Shown in pieces: positions 1-9,299 of a stretch of 64,000 bases of DNA. The translations under genes and the position numbers were made by a program. Under the pieces are notes generated by a model. The model saw nothing but the letters and a program-made list of their open reading frames with translations, had not been told where the DNA came from and ran no database searches. Source of the stretch: Corbicula japonica. Taxonomy: Eukaryota; Mollusca; Bivalvia; Venerida; Cyrenidae. Where the stretch lies: contig JAZAYU010000001.1 in assembly GCA_038501625.1 (NCBI GenBank), forward strand, positions 434,001 through 498,000. The letters run 5' to 3'. The first letter of the stretch is position 1, and each line of letters starts with the position of its first letter.

Positions 1-356
1 ACAATATGCGCTTTGCCCACACGGAATTTGGTTAGTGGGAATCTCTCTGCTGCCAAATTAAGTTAAGTCAAATACCTTTATCATGCTACTTGGGAGACTT
101 TCCTATGCCAAGAAAGGGCAGATACAGACCTCACCGAGTTATTCCCGAATAAATTATTTAGTATTTGTTCAACATTGATAGAATGTATTTAATGAATTCA
201 TCAGCGATAACGCATAGTGTGAGATCAAAATTTGAACAGCGTTTATTTGAAAGTGATGTTATTGGTAAAATCGAACGGTTATTGGAAAAATCCTGATTTA
301 TGTAAGAAAAAGAAGTGTGGTGTTTCTTAAATTAATTTTATTGTTTCTAGAAATTT
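1..356. other. AT-rich intergenic, nothing recognised
   Basis: I see no open frame of note, no inverted repeat and no similarity to the other repeats of the window in this stretch. Confidence 0.4.
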
Positions 357-489
357 ATGAAAAGGGATCATTAGAAGCACTGAACACGACAAAAATGAAA
401 ATATTTCAGTCTCGGTTTGATTAAGCCTGTTCATTGGCAGTTATGGAAATGCTTATTACTTCTCACACTGCCTAGTTTCGGGTTGAGCT
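357..489 (+). repeat. dispersed repeat R1, copy 1
   Basis: About 130 bp here aligns by eye with 37989-38116 in the same orientation, including the shared words GAACACGACAAA, TGAAAATATT and CTGTTCAT, with scattered mismatches. A shorter third piece lies near 44687-44738 in the opposite orientation. There is no coding frame or visible terminal inversion, so the class (SINE-like tail or other non-coding element) is open. Confidence 0.65.
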
Positions 490-696
490 TAAATGGTCTG
501 CTAAGATACGTTTTATACATAAACAAAATAGAAGAAAAATAACAACCGCACAAATTTACCTAGTAATATATTGTTGCTGTTCAGTTAAATATACCGCTAA
601 GATTATGTTACCATTATCGAAAACTCTAATTTATATTTAAAAAATCAAAATTTCTCATAACCAGACATCTCTGCATCACTCCATCTGCAATCAACC

Positions 697-908
697 ATGA
701 ACACTTCCCAGAAAATACGCAGTTAACCATGAACACTTCCCAGAAAATACGCAGCCCCCATGAACACTTCCCAGAAAATACGCAGCCCCCATGAACGCTT
801 CCCAGAAAATACGCAGCCCCCATGAACACTTCCCAGAAAATAGGCAGCCCCCATGAACACTTCTCAGAAAATACGCAGCCCCCATGTACACTTCCCAGAA
901 AATACGCA
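697..908. repeat. 31-bp minisatellite, about 7 units
   Basis: Units begin with ATGAACACTTCCCAGAAAAT at 697, 729, 760, 791, 822, 853 and 884, so the period is 31 bp (the first is 32). Because 31 is not a multiple of 3, the minus-strand translation passes through all three frames and repeats every 31 residues, which creates long but spurious minus-strand open frames (up to 152 codons). I therefore treat those frames as by-products of the array and not as genes. Confidence 0.9.
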
Positions 909-910
909 TT

Positions 911-1265
911 TATAAAATGCAGATAATTATGACTGAAATTAAATGCACTCGAAGACTTGTTCCTATAATCATAGTCACGTGTTAAAACTGAAGTCAACAA
1001 TTTCAATAGTTTCCGACTTCCTGCTATCAATGGACAGGTAATCCAGACTACAATATCAGGTCCATTCAGAGAAGATCCACCCAATACTGTCCCCCATATC
1101 CTGCCTTCTCACGGGAAGTACGTCCTTGATCCCACTTCACCTCGACCAGTCCTTCTGGATCTACAGATACTATAGTTCCCCTTCCCGTCCCTTGTCCTGT
1201 AAAGGTCTGTAATTAGACAATGATTTACATTATACGATGACTGCATGCAAATAGCCATTTTTATA
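911..1265. other. intergenic, locally GC-richer
   Basis: The stretch 1080-1200 is richer in C than its surroundings and reads as unique sequence. No gene, splice-bounded exon or repeat could be supported. Confidence 0.3.
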
Positions 1266-1269
1266 TCAC

Positions 1270-1650
1270 ATTTGGATTTTATGAATAATTGCTGAAATTA
1301 AATAGTACTTTGTTTGCTCTTTAGATAATAAATAATATCTCCATAAATCACTAGTTGACTTTTGACAGTTTTGAACTAAATCTGGGCAACGGCGATTAAA
1401 CTCGCAAAGGCGACAAAACCTATTTGTGGTACCGGTACACCTGTTTAAAAGTTTTTTATTTAATAAAATATCATTCAGTGAAATCTTTACCAATGTTTTA
1501 AGTTGTTTAAAAGTGAAAAAGCTCTGTGAAGAAACCCTGTAAGATATCGCACGTTGTACATCTCCTTCCCTAGAAATGTTCATAAACACTTAAACACCTG
1601 CCACCCCGTGCAAACAAAGATACAAATAAGAAAAGTGATCAGTTGTAGTG
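1270..1650 (-). pseudogene. decayed Penelope-like reverse transcriptase fragment
   Basis: Read on the minus strand, 1555-1270 follows the plus-strand sequence of the better copy at about 29175-29440: the same run of words around the 'ATCTTA..GGGTTT..TCACAG' segment, the 'CTTTTAAACAGG' segment and the 'CGCCGTTGCCCAGAT' segment. The part 1650-1578 matches the end of that ORF (TGGTTGCACGACGGTGGCAG in the better copy). On the minus strand the ORF-end piece comes before the more upstream piece, so the copy is rearranged or is two partial copies in tandem. The 107-codon minus-strand open frame here is part of this remnant; it is not a functional protein. Confidence 0.6.
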
Positions 1651-2057
1651 AGTTAAGCGGTCATAAAGTGGTATTAAAATATTAACAATAGCATTATTGT
1701 CGCGTGCACACTACAATCCAACTTCCTGAGTTGAGTTGGCGTAAGTGTTATCCGTTGAAATAGTTCTACATTGCGGTATAGTCATATCGCATTAGATTGC
1801 AAATGTCATCATGCAACTACTTACACCACAGTACATGGAAACTTTGACACGTTTTCCAACTACATAACCAGCAGATCGTGGATCTGAAACAACAACACAA
1901 TCACATTAAACACTTGCAGCATCTACGAGACAGCGATTTAACAGAACACATTAATATAAAATTAAATCTTATGCAAAATTTATACTTATCTTTGTTCTAA
2001 TTCTCTCATTTGAATTATTGCTCCGAGATTTTTAAAGATTTATGCAATTACTCGCAA

Positions 2058-3035
2058 TTATGTCATACCCGGTGGGGAGTACTTCTTCTGTGCAAGCAGT
2101 TGTTTTGGTGTATTTGTTTGTTTTGGTGTATTTGTCGCTACAGACTTTTGTTCAACGGTGTTGACCTTCTCGCAGACTTCTTCTTTCACCTCAATACTGT
2201 CACTTAACTGTATAGTACCAAGCCTAATATTAGACCTTATCATAGCTTTTAGCTTTTGTTCGGGTTTAAACATGTACGGTTTGGGAGTATTTCTGGATTT
2301 AATCTCAGCGACGATCTGCTGAACCTCGTTTACTCTACGTTTACATTCTACCGTGCGAATAAACAAGTTATCGCCCTGGTGAATGTTTGTATCCAGCTTT
2401 TTCCGTATCTCGTCAGTTTCCACAACTACCACCGCTATCTTTTGTTCTAGTAGAGAAAACATATTTTCATTATCCACTGAATGTTTATTTGCTTCTTCTA
2501 TGACAGTCTTCTCAATTTGATCAATGTAATAATTGATTTCCTTTCGAAATTTACGAATTTCGTCCACAGCCTTATCGAGTAATTCTTTATTTTGCTTGAT
2601 ATTATTTACAACGCGTGTATTATTTTCATTATTCTCGTCTTCACATTTCTGCAATCGCCGTAGCATTTCTTTGAAATCGGTACTATCTTCGAAATTTACA
2701 GCCAAATCTTTTATTATTTCTACCTTACATCCATCATGTTTAAACACAATGCAATCTCCGCACCCGACATCGTCGTGATTACGGCAGTAGTACCGTATGT
2801 TTTCAGTTGTGTGTCTCTTACACCTTTCGTCGTAGGTTTTCCTTGACATGAGGCCCATCGCTTGGTGAAGTGGCGCCATTACATGATGTCTACACGGTTT
2901 AGCTTTCCTATGATCTTTGAAACACGTATTACACATGTATTCCTTGCAGTCTTCACATAAACCACTGGCTGAATCCGACTGACACACATCGCAAAGTTGT
3001 GATATGTTCATGGCAACTTTTCCAGAAACCTCCAT
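2058..3035 (-). CDS. tandem B-box coiled-coil protein (TRIM-like, lacks RING)
   Basis: A 325-residue uninterrupted frame. Residues 15-51 form a B-box 1-type zinc site (C15, C18, C27, C30, C35, C38, then H42 and H50/H51). Residues 72-103 form a B-box 2 (C72, H75, C84, H87, C92, C95, H100). From about 120 to 260 the protein is charged and heptad-like, fitting a coiled coil. The tail holds a direct hexapeptide repeat, TNTPKQ TNTPKQ. In the TRIM/RBCC superfamily such proteins act as scaffolds or ubiquitin ligases, but the N-terminal RING is absent here, so ligase activity is not supported. There is also no NHL/beta-propeller C-terminus, although many bivalve relatives have one. The stop follows directly on a CGG|GTATGA sequence (minus strand, near 2067), which could be a splice donor to a lost or distant last exon. 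Met1 was chosen as the first in-frame ATG; Met9 is an alternative. It may be a bona fide short paralogue or a truncated copy. Confidence 0.75.
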   Translation of the reverse strand: MEVSGKVAMNISQLCDVCQSDSASGLCEDCKEYMCNTCFKDHRKAKPCRHHVMAPLHQAMGLMSRKTYDERCKRHTTENIRYYCRNHDDVGCGDCIVFKHDGCKVEIIKDLAVNFEDSTDFKEMLRRLQKCEDENNENNTRVVNNIKQNKELLDKAVDEIRKFRKEINYYIDQIEKTVIEEANKHSVDNENMFSLLEQKIAVVVVETDEIRKKLDTNIHQGDNLFIRTVECKRRVNEVQQIVAEIKSRNTPKPYMFKPEQKLKAMIRSNIRLGTIQLSDSIEVKEEVCEKVNTVEQKSVATNTPKQTNTPKQLLAQKKYSPPGMT

Positions 3036-3039
3036 GTTT

Positions 3040-3690
3040 ATTTCTTAAGCTCAGAAGAGGTTTATATCCATAAGCACATTAAATCAAGGTCGACATTTCA
3101 TCCTGAATGTGTTTTTGTCATGTTTCAAGAAAGTTTTTGTGTAATTCACGCACGATAAGTAGTTCAGTATTTTAAGTGGCAACAAACACTGCCTCGTCAG
3201 CGTGTTTTTGGGGAGTTGCATTACATACATGTACAAGCTATGTGTCAGTTTTCATTAAGTGTAGTAAAAATAGCATGTAGAGAGTGAGTCACTGCTTTAC
3301 AGCAGACGACAGAATGTACAACTCCATTAGCACTAAATATCAAATAATATTTTTTTCTTTCGGGATTCCTTTTTATTTCTTTCTTCCTCTCTAATTCTTG
3401 TGTGTTCTTTGATATGCAATAATATTATATATTTGTTATAAAACAAGCAGTACAACCATAATCATTTCATTTATAACTTTATTCATAACGTTTTTTTTAA
3501 AAATAAAAACCTTAAAAATACACGTTTTAGCTTTCAAAAAAGCTAGTCGATCATTAGCATGAAATTTTAACGAAAAGACGGCTCTGAATTTTAAACGTTA
3601 AGCAAACCTTTAAAGCGTTTAAATTTTATTGGATGTTTAATAAGTTTTCCTTTAAATTATTCATCTTTTAAAGGAGCTGTATTCAAGCTG
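3040..3690. other. AT-rich upstream region of the TRIM-like ORF
   Basis: This region lies 5' of the minus-strand TRIM-like frame and would contain its promoter or 5' exon. I found no convincing TATA box with initiator and no repeat, only poly-T/poly-A tracts near 3350 and 3490-3510. Confidence 0.3.
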
Positions 3691-3691
3691 A

Positions 3692-3870
3692 TGATAAATA
3701 TAGAGCGTCGGACTCCAGATCCGGACACTGCGGGTTCGAATCCCACCAGGGATGAGGTTCGTCTGCAGTTTCCTCAATCCAAATTCGGTGCGAGTTGGAA
3801 ACCCAGGAGCAGTCATTGAGCGTGATTAACATAAGTTGGAATAACTTGTTTCACAATCGATGTAAAATAA
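3692..3870 (+). mobile_element. tRNA-derived SINE
   Basis: The 5' part reads like the second half of a tRNA: a TAGAGCG end of the D-arm, an anticodon stem-loop TCGGA-CTCCAGA-TCCGG (CCA at the anticodon position), and a T-arm with the B-box GGTTCGAATCC. It is followed by a non-tRNA body (AATTCGGTGCGAGTTGG ... AACATAAGTTGGAATAAC) and an A/T-rich tail near 3860-3890. The D-arm/A-box is degenerate and no acceptor stem can be closed, so this is a SINE and not a tRNA gene. Polymerase III transcription would be driven by the internal boxes if still active. Confidence 0.7.
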
Positions 3871-3874
3871 ATAA

Positions 3875-4290
3875 GTTTAAACTAAATCTAACAAAGTTGC
3901 AAACAAATTAATAAATTAAATTAATTTACTGTAAAGAACCAAACATTTTATAAGTTTGTAAAACACTATTTTTGTGCCAAAATGTGTTAGAAAAAAAACG
4001 ATAATCAAGCTATAAATATATTCTTAAAGCTACAGTATATATCCAACAATTAAATTTTGTCACTGATCCAGGGTGAGGCAGAAAAAAGAGCAGTCGAACA
4101 GGGACTCGCTGATATAATTGTTTCTTTTTCTAAAACAATTTCGTTAGAATGTTGGTATTGATTTAAATGTCCGCCTTGTAATATATATGCTCGATCTCGT
4201 AACACATTTTTGTTTCCATTTTTAATTCAGTGTATGACAGTGTTTATTATTGTTTCGCCTGCAATAGCAGGTAGACAGGTATAGATCCTA
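3875..4290. other. AT-rich intergenic
   Basis: No gene or clear repeat seen apart from simple A/T richness. Confidence 0.3.
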
Positions 4291-4296
4291 CTTTCC

Positions 4297-4326
4297 GGCG
4301 GCGGCGGCGTCGTCGTCAGCGGCTGC
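4297..4326. repeat. GGC/GTC trinucleotide run
   Basis: Short run of GGC then GTC triplets immediately before the degenerate ~170-bp repeat array. It is strikingly GC-rich in an AT-rich region. Confidence 0.8.
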
Positions 4327-4334
4327 GTTGTCCG

Positions 4335-4860
4335 GTAGTCCCAAACTTTAATGTGAAATTTAATGTTGCCTATAACTTCGTAAGTACTTGATCTATTTAC
4401 CTAATACTAATAATATATCATCTGCATGAACAAAGCATCTCCGATAGAAAGAATGATAACTTTTATTATATTATTTTTGTTATACACCTTCCAAATTACT
4501 TTAATATCGAAACTAATTCTGCCCATAACATTGAAAGTCCTTGTCACATTAACCTAATACTTGGCGGTGTGGGATCGCTCACAGGTAGAGGCAATACCAA
4601 TTGGAAAATATCATCTGCATAAACAAAGCCATCTCTGACAACCCTGACAACCCTGACAACCCCTGTTTCAATATTTTTGAGTTATGCTCCAAGTGACTTT
4701 AATATGAAACATAATATTGCCAATAACTTTGAAAGTACTTTTATCTATTATCATAATACTTGGATATATCAACTGCATGAACAAAACCATCTGTGAAAAT
4801 AAAAATGATAACTCCTATTTCATTATTGTTAGAGTTATGTTCGTTTGAAATGGCTCAAAT
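4335..4860 (+). repeat. three-unit degenerate tandem repeat (~160-190 bp unit)
   Basis: Three successive blocks begin near 4347, 4500 and 4690 with CTTTAAT followed by ATAAC..G(T/A)AAGT and then CATCTGCATGAACAAA(G/A)C and GATAACT. The units are diverged. The middle one carries an extra piece (4563-4610) with GTGGGATCGCTCACAGG, which resembles 22806-22845, and a TGACAACCC micro-repeat at 4636-4664. No coding potential. Confidence 0.7.
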
Positions 4861-5606
4861 ATGGAACATTAGGTAGACGAAAACAAAGAATTTCCAATTC
4901 CCATAGGGCTCAAATTTCAAATATTTAATGTCCATTATACATGATTTGTATTATCTTAATTCCTAGACAACCATATATTGCAGTGAAGATCTGCATTCCA
5001 TTTATTCAAAAACGCACAGGTGATTAACTTACTTGTAAGAAAATTATTGATCTCAAACCAAACAGACCTTATTATAAACACGGTATCGCAAATACGATGC
5101 CACAAATATACATCCGCTGTTCCGGCACTAGTCCATCTCTATCAAACAAGGTAATGCCACGAACAAACAAGATATAGGGATAAAGGGATGAAATTACTTT
5201 CGTTTCTTTTCCGGACATGCTATCCCTGCAAACAAGAGGCCCTCGGGTGAAGAGAAAAAGTTCTCATACTAGTATATTAAAACGGACTTCATGGACAAAG
5301 GTGAATTACTACGTTATTTTGGTGTAATGCAACCTGTAAATGAAAATTCTAAGTGACAATCCTCTTCATTCAGCAAAATGAATAATACATACAGTACACG
5401 AGGCAGTGCTGGTCAAGTGTCAGTGCACATGTTTGTTTTACAAGCTGGCAACAAAGAATGCATTTTACAAGTACCTATCTCGTTTTACTATCTTTTAACT
5501 CGACTACGTATTTATCTCGACATAACATACAATGAAATTATTCATTACATACCAAACAAATAAAAAAAATGTACTGATTCACATTTTTATATCTGAAGAC
5601 TTCTAT
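4861..5606. other. AT-rich intergenic
   Basis: A 61-codon frame at 5378-5563 shows no recognisable motif or splice context and is not annotated. Nothing else supported. Confidence 0.3.
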
Positions 5607-5731
5607 GCCCAAGATCATAAAACTAAATCTGGAGATCGATCTCAAATCTCAAGGATCTGATTGGCTGAAATGGCGACCATCTCACTCTTGAGATTTGAGA
5701 CATCTCAAAACATAGTTTTATGACCTTGGGC
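5607..5731. mobile_element. 125-bp palindromic MITE (family M1), full-length copy
   Basis: Begins GCCCAAGATCATAAAACT and ends AGTTTTATGACCTTGGGC, near-perfect terminal inverted repeats. A second inner inverted pair is CTCAAATCTCAAG / CTTGAGATTTGAG. The interior has the motif ATTGGCTGAAATGGCGACCA, whose complement recurs at 21913-21940 and 62413-62440. Other members or fragments: 13883-13962, 21905-21990, 38938-39022, 59866-60005, 62405-62488. No coding capacity, so it is non-autonomous. No clear target duplication beyond a possible CTA. Confidence 0.75.
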
Positions 5732-5734
5732 CCT

Positions 5735-6930
5735 AGTCTATTAAAAATATCGCAGTTTTACCATTTTACTTGGATACTATTTCTAGAAATAATGCTGTTA
5801 AACTCGAAAAAGTATGTTAAATCATTTGAGCTTGTGGATAGAAAGCTTAAGTGAATAGCATTATCAGTATAAACTTCAGAATAATTGGAATAGTTGTATT
5901 TCATGAAATCCATTATCTTCGACTTGGTTTGTGGACTATAGCAAGAACTTAGGCTGTCGGCAATTTATAAACTGATCTCTTAAAACGCTGCAGTAGCATT
6001 GTCTGTTTTCTCAAGCAGGTATATGCAAGTCGACTTTGTAAACGTCTATAACATCTAGGGACACCACGGTGAAAAGGGTATACGCATCATTTTCCGCGTA
6101 CCGCCTATATTTAATCATTCTGGGCTCATCACCACATCATTCTTACGCAATCTTTGGAAAAACACAAATGGTTAGTTTTGAAAGGCAAATATTTGTCAAT
6201 TAAATGGATATAGGCCGGTGGCCAGAAACATGTTCGCCCCCACCCCCTTGGGTAATTTTGTAGACATGATTTTTCTGAAAGCCTGTTATATCCCAGATAT
6301 TTTGCAGTTTGTTTGGCGTCTGGTGAGTGGGGCATAAGGGGGTTACGGAGGTTTTAATATGTTACCCCTAAAATTTGTAGAAAATATATGGATTTTGAAC
6401 CTTTTATTCTGCTCTATTCCAGCTATTATTTAATAAAACTTATATTTTTGCATAATGATGATGTATTCTCTGTTGATTGATGTAGTTTTCATTTCGCTCT
6501 AACCTAACATATTTAGTGTATAACAGACATAACCCTTAAAATATTAAATTTAGGTCAGAATCTTACATGTAGAATTTTAATTTGTAAGCAAACCTAAGCA
6601 ATACTACATGTTTTTGAAAGCTGCATGATCGAACAATATGAAACAGTGTTGTTGTTGTTTTTTTTAATCACACTGGCCAAAGTAAAAATTTTACCATAAA
6701 CTAATATGTTACCCTATCGCTAACTCAAACATAATATCAATGTTTTGGGATGAGCAAGCATAAAATATAGTGTTTAACTGAATAATTGTGCTTGAAAACT
6801 GTAAGTGTTCTTGAAACTTGCATGACTTCAAATTTTCAACATACAGATGTTAATCATTAAAAAAGGCCGATTTCCTTGTTTTTATTTGTTTTTTGAATGA
6901 TATTAGATGATATCTATTTGAAGAAATTAA
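5735..6930. other. AT-rich intergenic
   Basis: No gene supported. A 68-codon minus-strand frame at 6129-6335 has no splice or motif support. Several poly-T tracts (6649-6666). Confidence 0.3.
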
Positions 6931-6936
6931 TATGAA

Positions 6937-8149
6937 CTAAGGCACTGCCTCTCTCGTAATCGTCGAATCAAAAGTGAAGGATATTGTATGTTTAGCAGTT
7001 AAACAAAGAAGCAAGTCATCATTTGTTGTTTTACTTTTTAACCAAAACTGGCAAAGGTTGTAAGATGCAACACTATATCTTAATGAGGTGAATGATTCTA
7101 TGAAGTTTGGAAGAATCATGTAAGAAGTTGAATACACCAGTTTGCCTGTAAACTCTTAGTTAAACAGCACCAAAATGTGATCAAAATGCAAGGCTGACTT
7201 GATGGTATTAGAAATATAGACTCATAAAAATCTGGTTAACAAGGTAGATTGCAAAAACATCATTCTACAACGCCTAAAATTCTGAGTTGAAATATGGTGA
7301 CACCAATGACAGATCAAGTAGCAAAGCTTGTCATATTCTTTGAATATTCAAGCTTGAAATCAACAAACATACTTTTGGGTCTGAGGACTTAATATAATAC
7401 TATGAGTGACAGTAGAGCAATTTATTATCCGAATAGAATGAAACATTCAAATTAGTCCATGCAGAAAAGCAAATGCTGGAAGGAGTCTATTCCTATTTTC
7501 TATGATTCCATTTAACAGCAAATTATATTCATAACAAAATTATACTGATGGTGTTGTTCATTTACTGTTCGTCAATGAGGTCTACATTAAAACGTTTTTG
7601 TATTATTTGATATCACAATCACACAGTAAAATTGAATATACAATTCTTTTTCTTGTCTATAGACGTTAACTTCCCAAGCAGCACCTTCTATAGGAGGAAT
7701 AAGTGGTGGAAGTAATATATATGTAAACTGTATGCTCCCTCTACTGTCTAGAACAGTTAAACTGATCTCCCCACAGCATTCCATGTGAAGCTGTTTTCCT
7801 GAAATATTAAATTCAACAGGCAATTAATTTATCTTCAAAAATAATTTTATATCTTATTGCTTTTATAAATTTATTTGCTGACAGTCAAAATTGATTAAAA
7901 TATTTAGATATTTGGTGTATTCTAAAGTAAAATGTAAAAAAAACTAACATAGTAACTTTTATTCATGCACCGGTAGATTCAGTGTGATGTCTTTTATACA
8001 TTCAATCATGCAGCTATAATACATGAAAATAGAGAAAATTCATGCAAACCTTGTATCTGTTCATATGTTCATAGTCTGTACCATAGCTGCCTACCAATTC
8101 TGAATAAATATCAACTCTATAGCCTTCATAAGCTTGGCGATACACATTT
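6937..8149 (-). CDS. candidate 3' exons of an unrecognised spliced gene
   Basis: Three minus-strand exons fit together in phase. Exon 8149-8050 follows a TTATTTTCAG acceptor and ends AAG|GTTTGC; it reads NVYRQAYEGY... and ends ...MNRYK. Exon 7790-7685 follows AACAG and ends GAAG|GTGCTG, reading LHMECCGEISLTVLD and so on with one base left over. Exon 7145-6937 follows TTTACAG, completes a glycine codon, and runs 69 further codons (KLVYSTSYMILPNF...) to a TAG stop at 6937-6939. Phase agreement across both introns and the non-random composition are the evidence. The short 7790 acceptor is weak. I do not recognise the protein family. The motif NVYRQ occurs both at the start of the first exon and past the chosen donor of the second, which may mean an exon duplication. 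Could be a pseudogene. Confidence 0.4.
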
Positions 8150-8394
8150 CTGAAAATAAATGTTTTATTTTAAATTTTCTCTGATAACTAGTAAGTCAGT
8201 TACACGGTACCTTTTGTGGCTTATGAAGATGTACATAAATTGCTGTTGCAGTTAACAGTGAACAATTCATACTGTTGCCATAATTTATTTATTACATGTA
8301 GGGAATTTTTATAAAAATCACATAAAAGAAAAATGATAATGATGAAAGATTTTATGCCGTCTTTAATTCCTACACAAGATTAGCATAAAACCAG

Positions 8395-8530
8395 TAAGTT
8401 ATCGCATTTTAAAGACCGCAAAAAGATGCGCCATCTGATCAGAATCTACATCTCTGCAATCTGATCTGGATTTTCATGGGCTGACCATGTGGTAAAAAGG
8501 TGTGTCCATGAAATAGGTTAAGTTATTAAC
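8395..8530. repeat. degenerate TIR-like repeat
   Basis: Contains the mirrored words GCGCCATCTGATCAGAATCTACA and GATCTGGATTTTCATGGGCTGACC-type sequence, reminiscent of the pieces at 23541-23760, 27061-27222 and 42236-42395 (GATCNGGATCTACA). Too diverged to bound. Confidence 0.3.
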
Positions 8531-8746
8531 TGTGAAAACTGAAACAACATTGTTATTAAAAAACTGAACAAGATTATGAGATTAACCAACTAAATAAAGG
8601 ATTTAATAAGTGACCACAGGGACACATCATGTATGTACAACATGGTCCACAGAGAAACTTTGTGGTGTTTGATTCTGTGTCTTCCAAAAGTTTGGCATGT
8701 TCAGGTGATGGTGTGTGAACATGCCAGAGATTATGGTACACCATAG

Positions 8747-9124
8747 CAGGGCTGGACAATTTTTTTTGTAACTAGTCCAGAACTAGCTGGGTAAACATTT
8801 CAGCTAGCCCCACCTTTTGCGAATTCTGATCGGTCAGTATTTACAGTAAAGAAAGAAACATGAAATTCAAGAGGAAGTGTTACATGGGGGCTTGATAATA
8901 TTAAAACAGATCTCAAAACATGTTATTTTGTAATATACTTATTGCTGTTGTAATATGATATGCACATGGTGCTAAAAGAGAATGGCGCATATCAAATTAA
9001 AGTTTAAACTAGTCTGCACTAAAAATTGAGCTAGCCCACGGACAAGCAATCAGATATTTTGAGATTGTCCGATATAATTTTCAGCTTGTCCAGGGCTTCG
9101 GGCCAGTGGGTTTGTCCAGCCCTG
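8747..9124. mobile_element. 378-bp TIR element with 5-bp target duplication
   Basis: Starts CAGGGCTGGACAA and ends TTGTCCAGCCCTG, exact 13-bp inverted termini. It is flanked on both sides by CATAG (8742-8746 and 9125-9129). Subterminal GCTAGCCC / GGGCTAGC-like words are also mirrored. No coding frame, so it is a non-autonomous DNA transposon. The CAGGG start resembles hAT-type termini, but an 8-bp duplication would be expected there and only 5 bp match. Removing it rejoins ...ACACCATAG with TCATG. It lies within the proposed intron between 9206 and 8149. Confidence 0.85.
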
Positions 9125-9205
9125 CATAGTCATGTAAAAGAAGGGCAAATTCTGCGCTGTTTGAGTGTTTGTATTGTTTATTAAGGGTAAATTGAAAAAA
9201 ATTAC

Positions 9206-9292
9206 CTCTCCAGTAGTCTAATTTTTCTCCTATTCCAGTATCATGCTCTTTGAACCAGATTTGTCACGCATCTTTCATATGATTACTTCAAA
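9206..9292 (-). pseudogene. possible upstream exon of the 6.9-8.1 kb gene
   Basis: Bounded on the minus strand by TATTTCAG and GAGAG|GTAATT. One frame reads FKEHDTGIGEKLDYWR, which looks protein-like. However, it carries a TGA codon upstream (a CGA to TGA change would explain it), and its phase is off by one relative to the next exon at 8149. Either this is a decayed exon or a chance arrangement. Confidence 0.25.
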
Positions 9293-9299
9293 CTGAAAT

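Noticed and set aside
626..1084. 152-codon and 72-codon minus-strand frames
   Set aside because: They run through the 31-bp minisatellite, whose unit has no stop in any frame; composition repeats every 31 residues.
3715..3760. a tRNA gene
   Set aside because: Anticodon and T-arm look good but no acceptor stem closes and the D-arm is degenerate; the downstream body marks a SINE.
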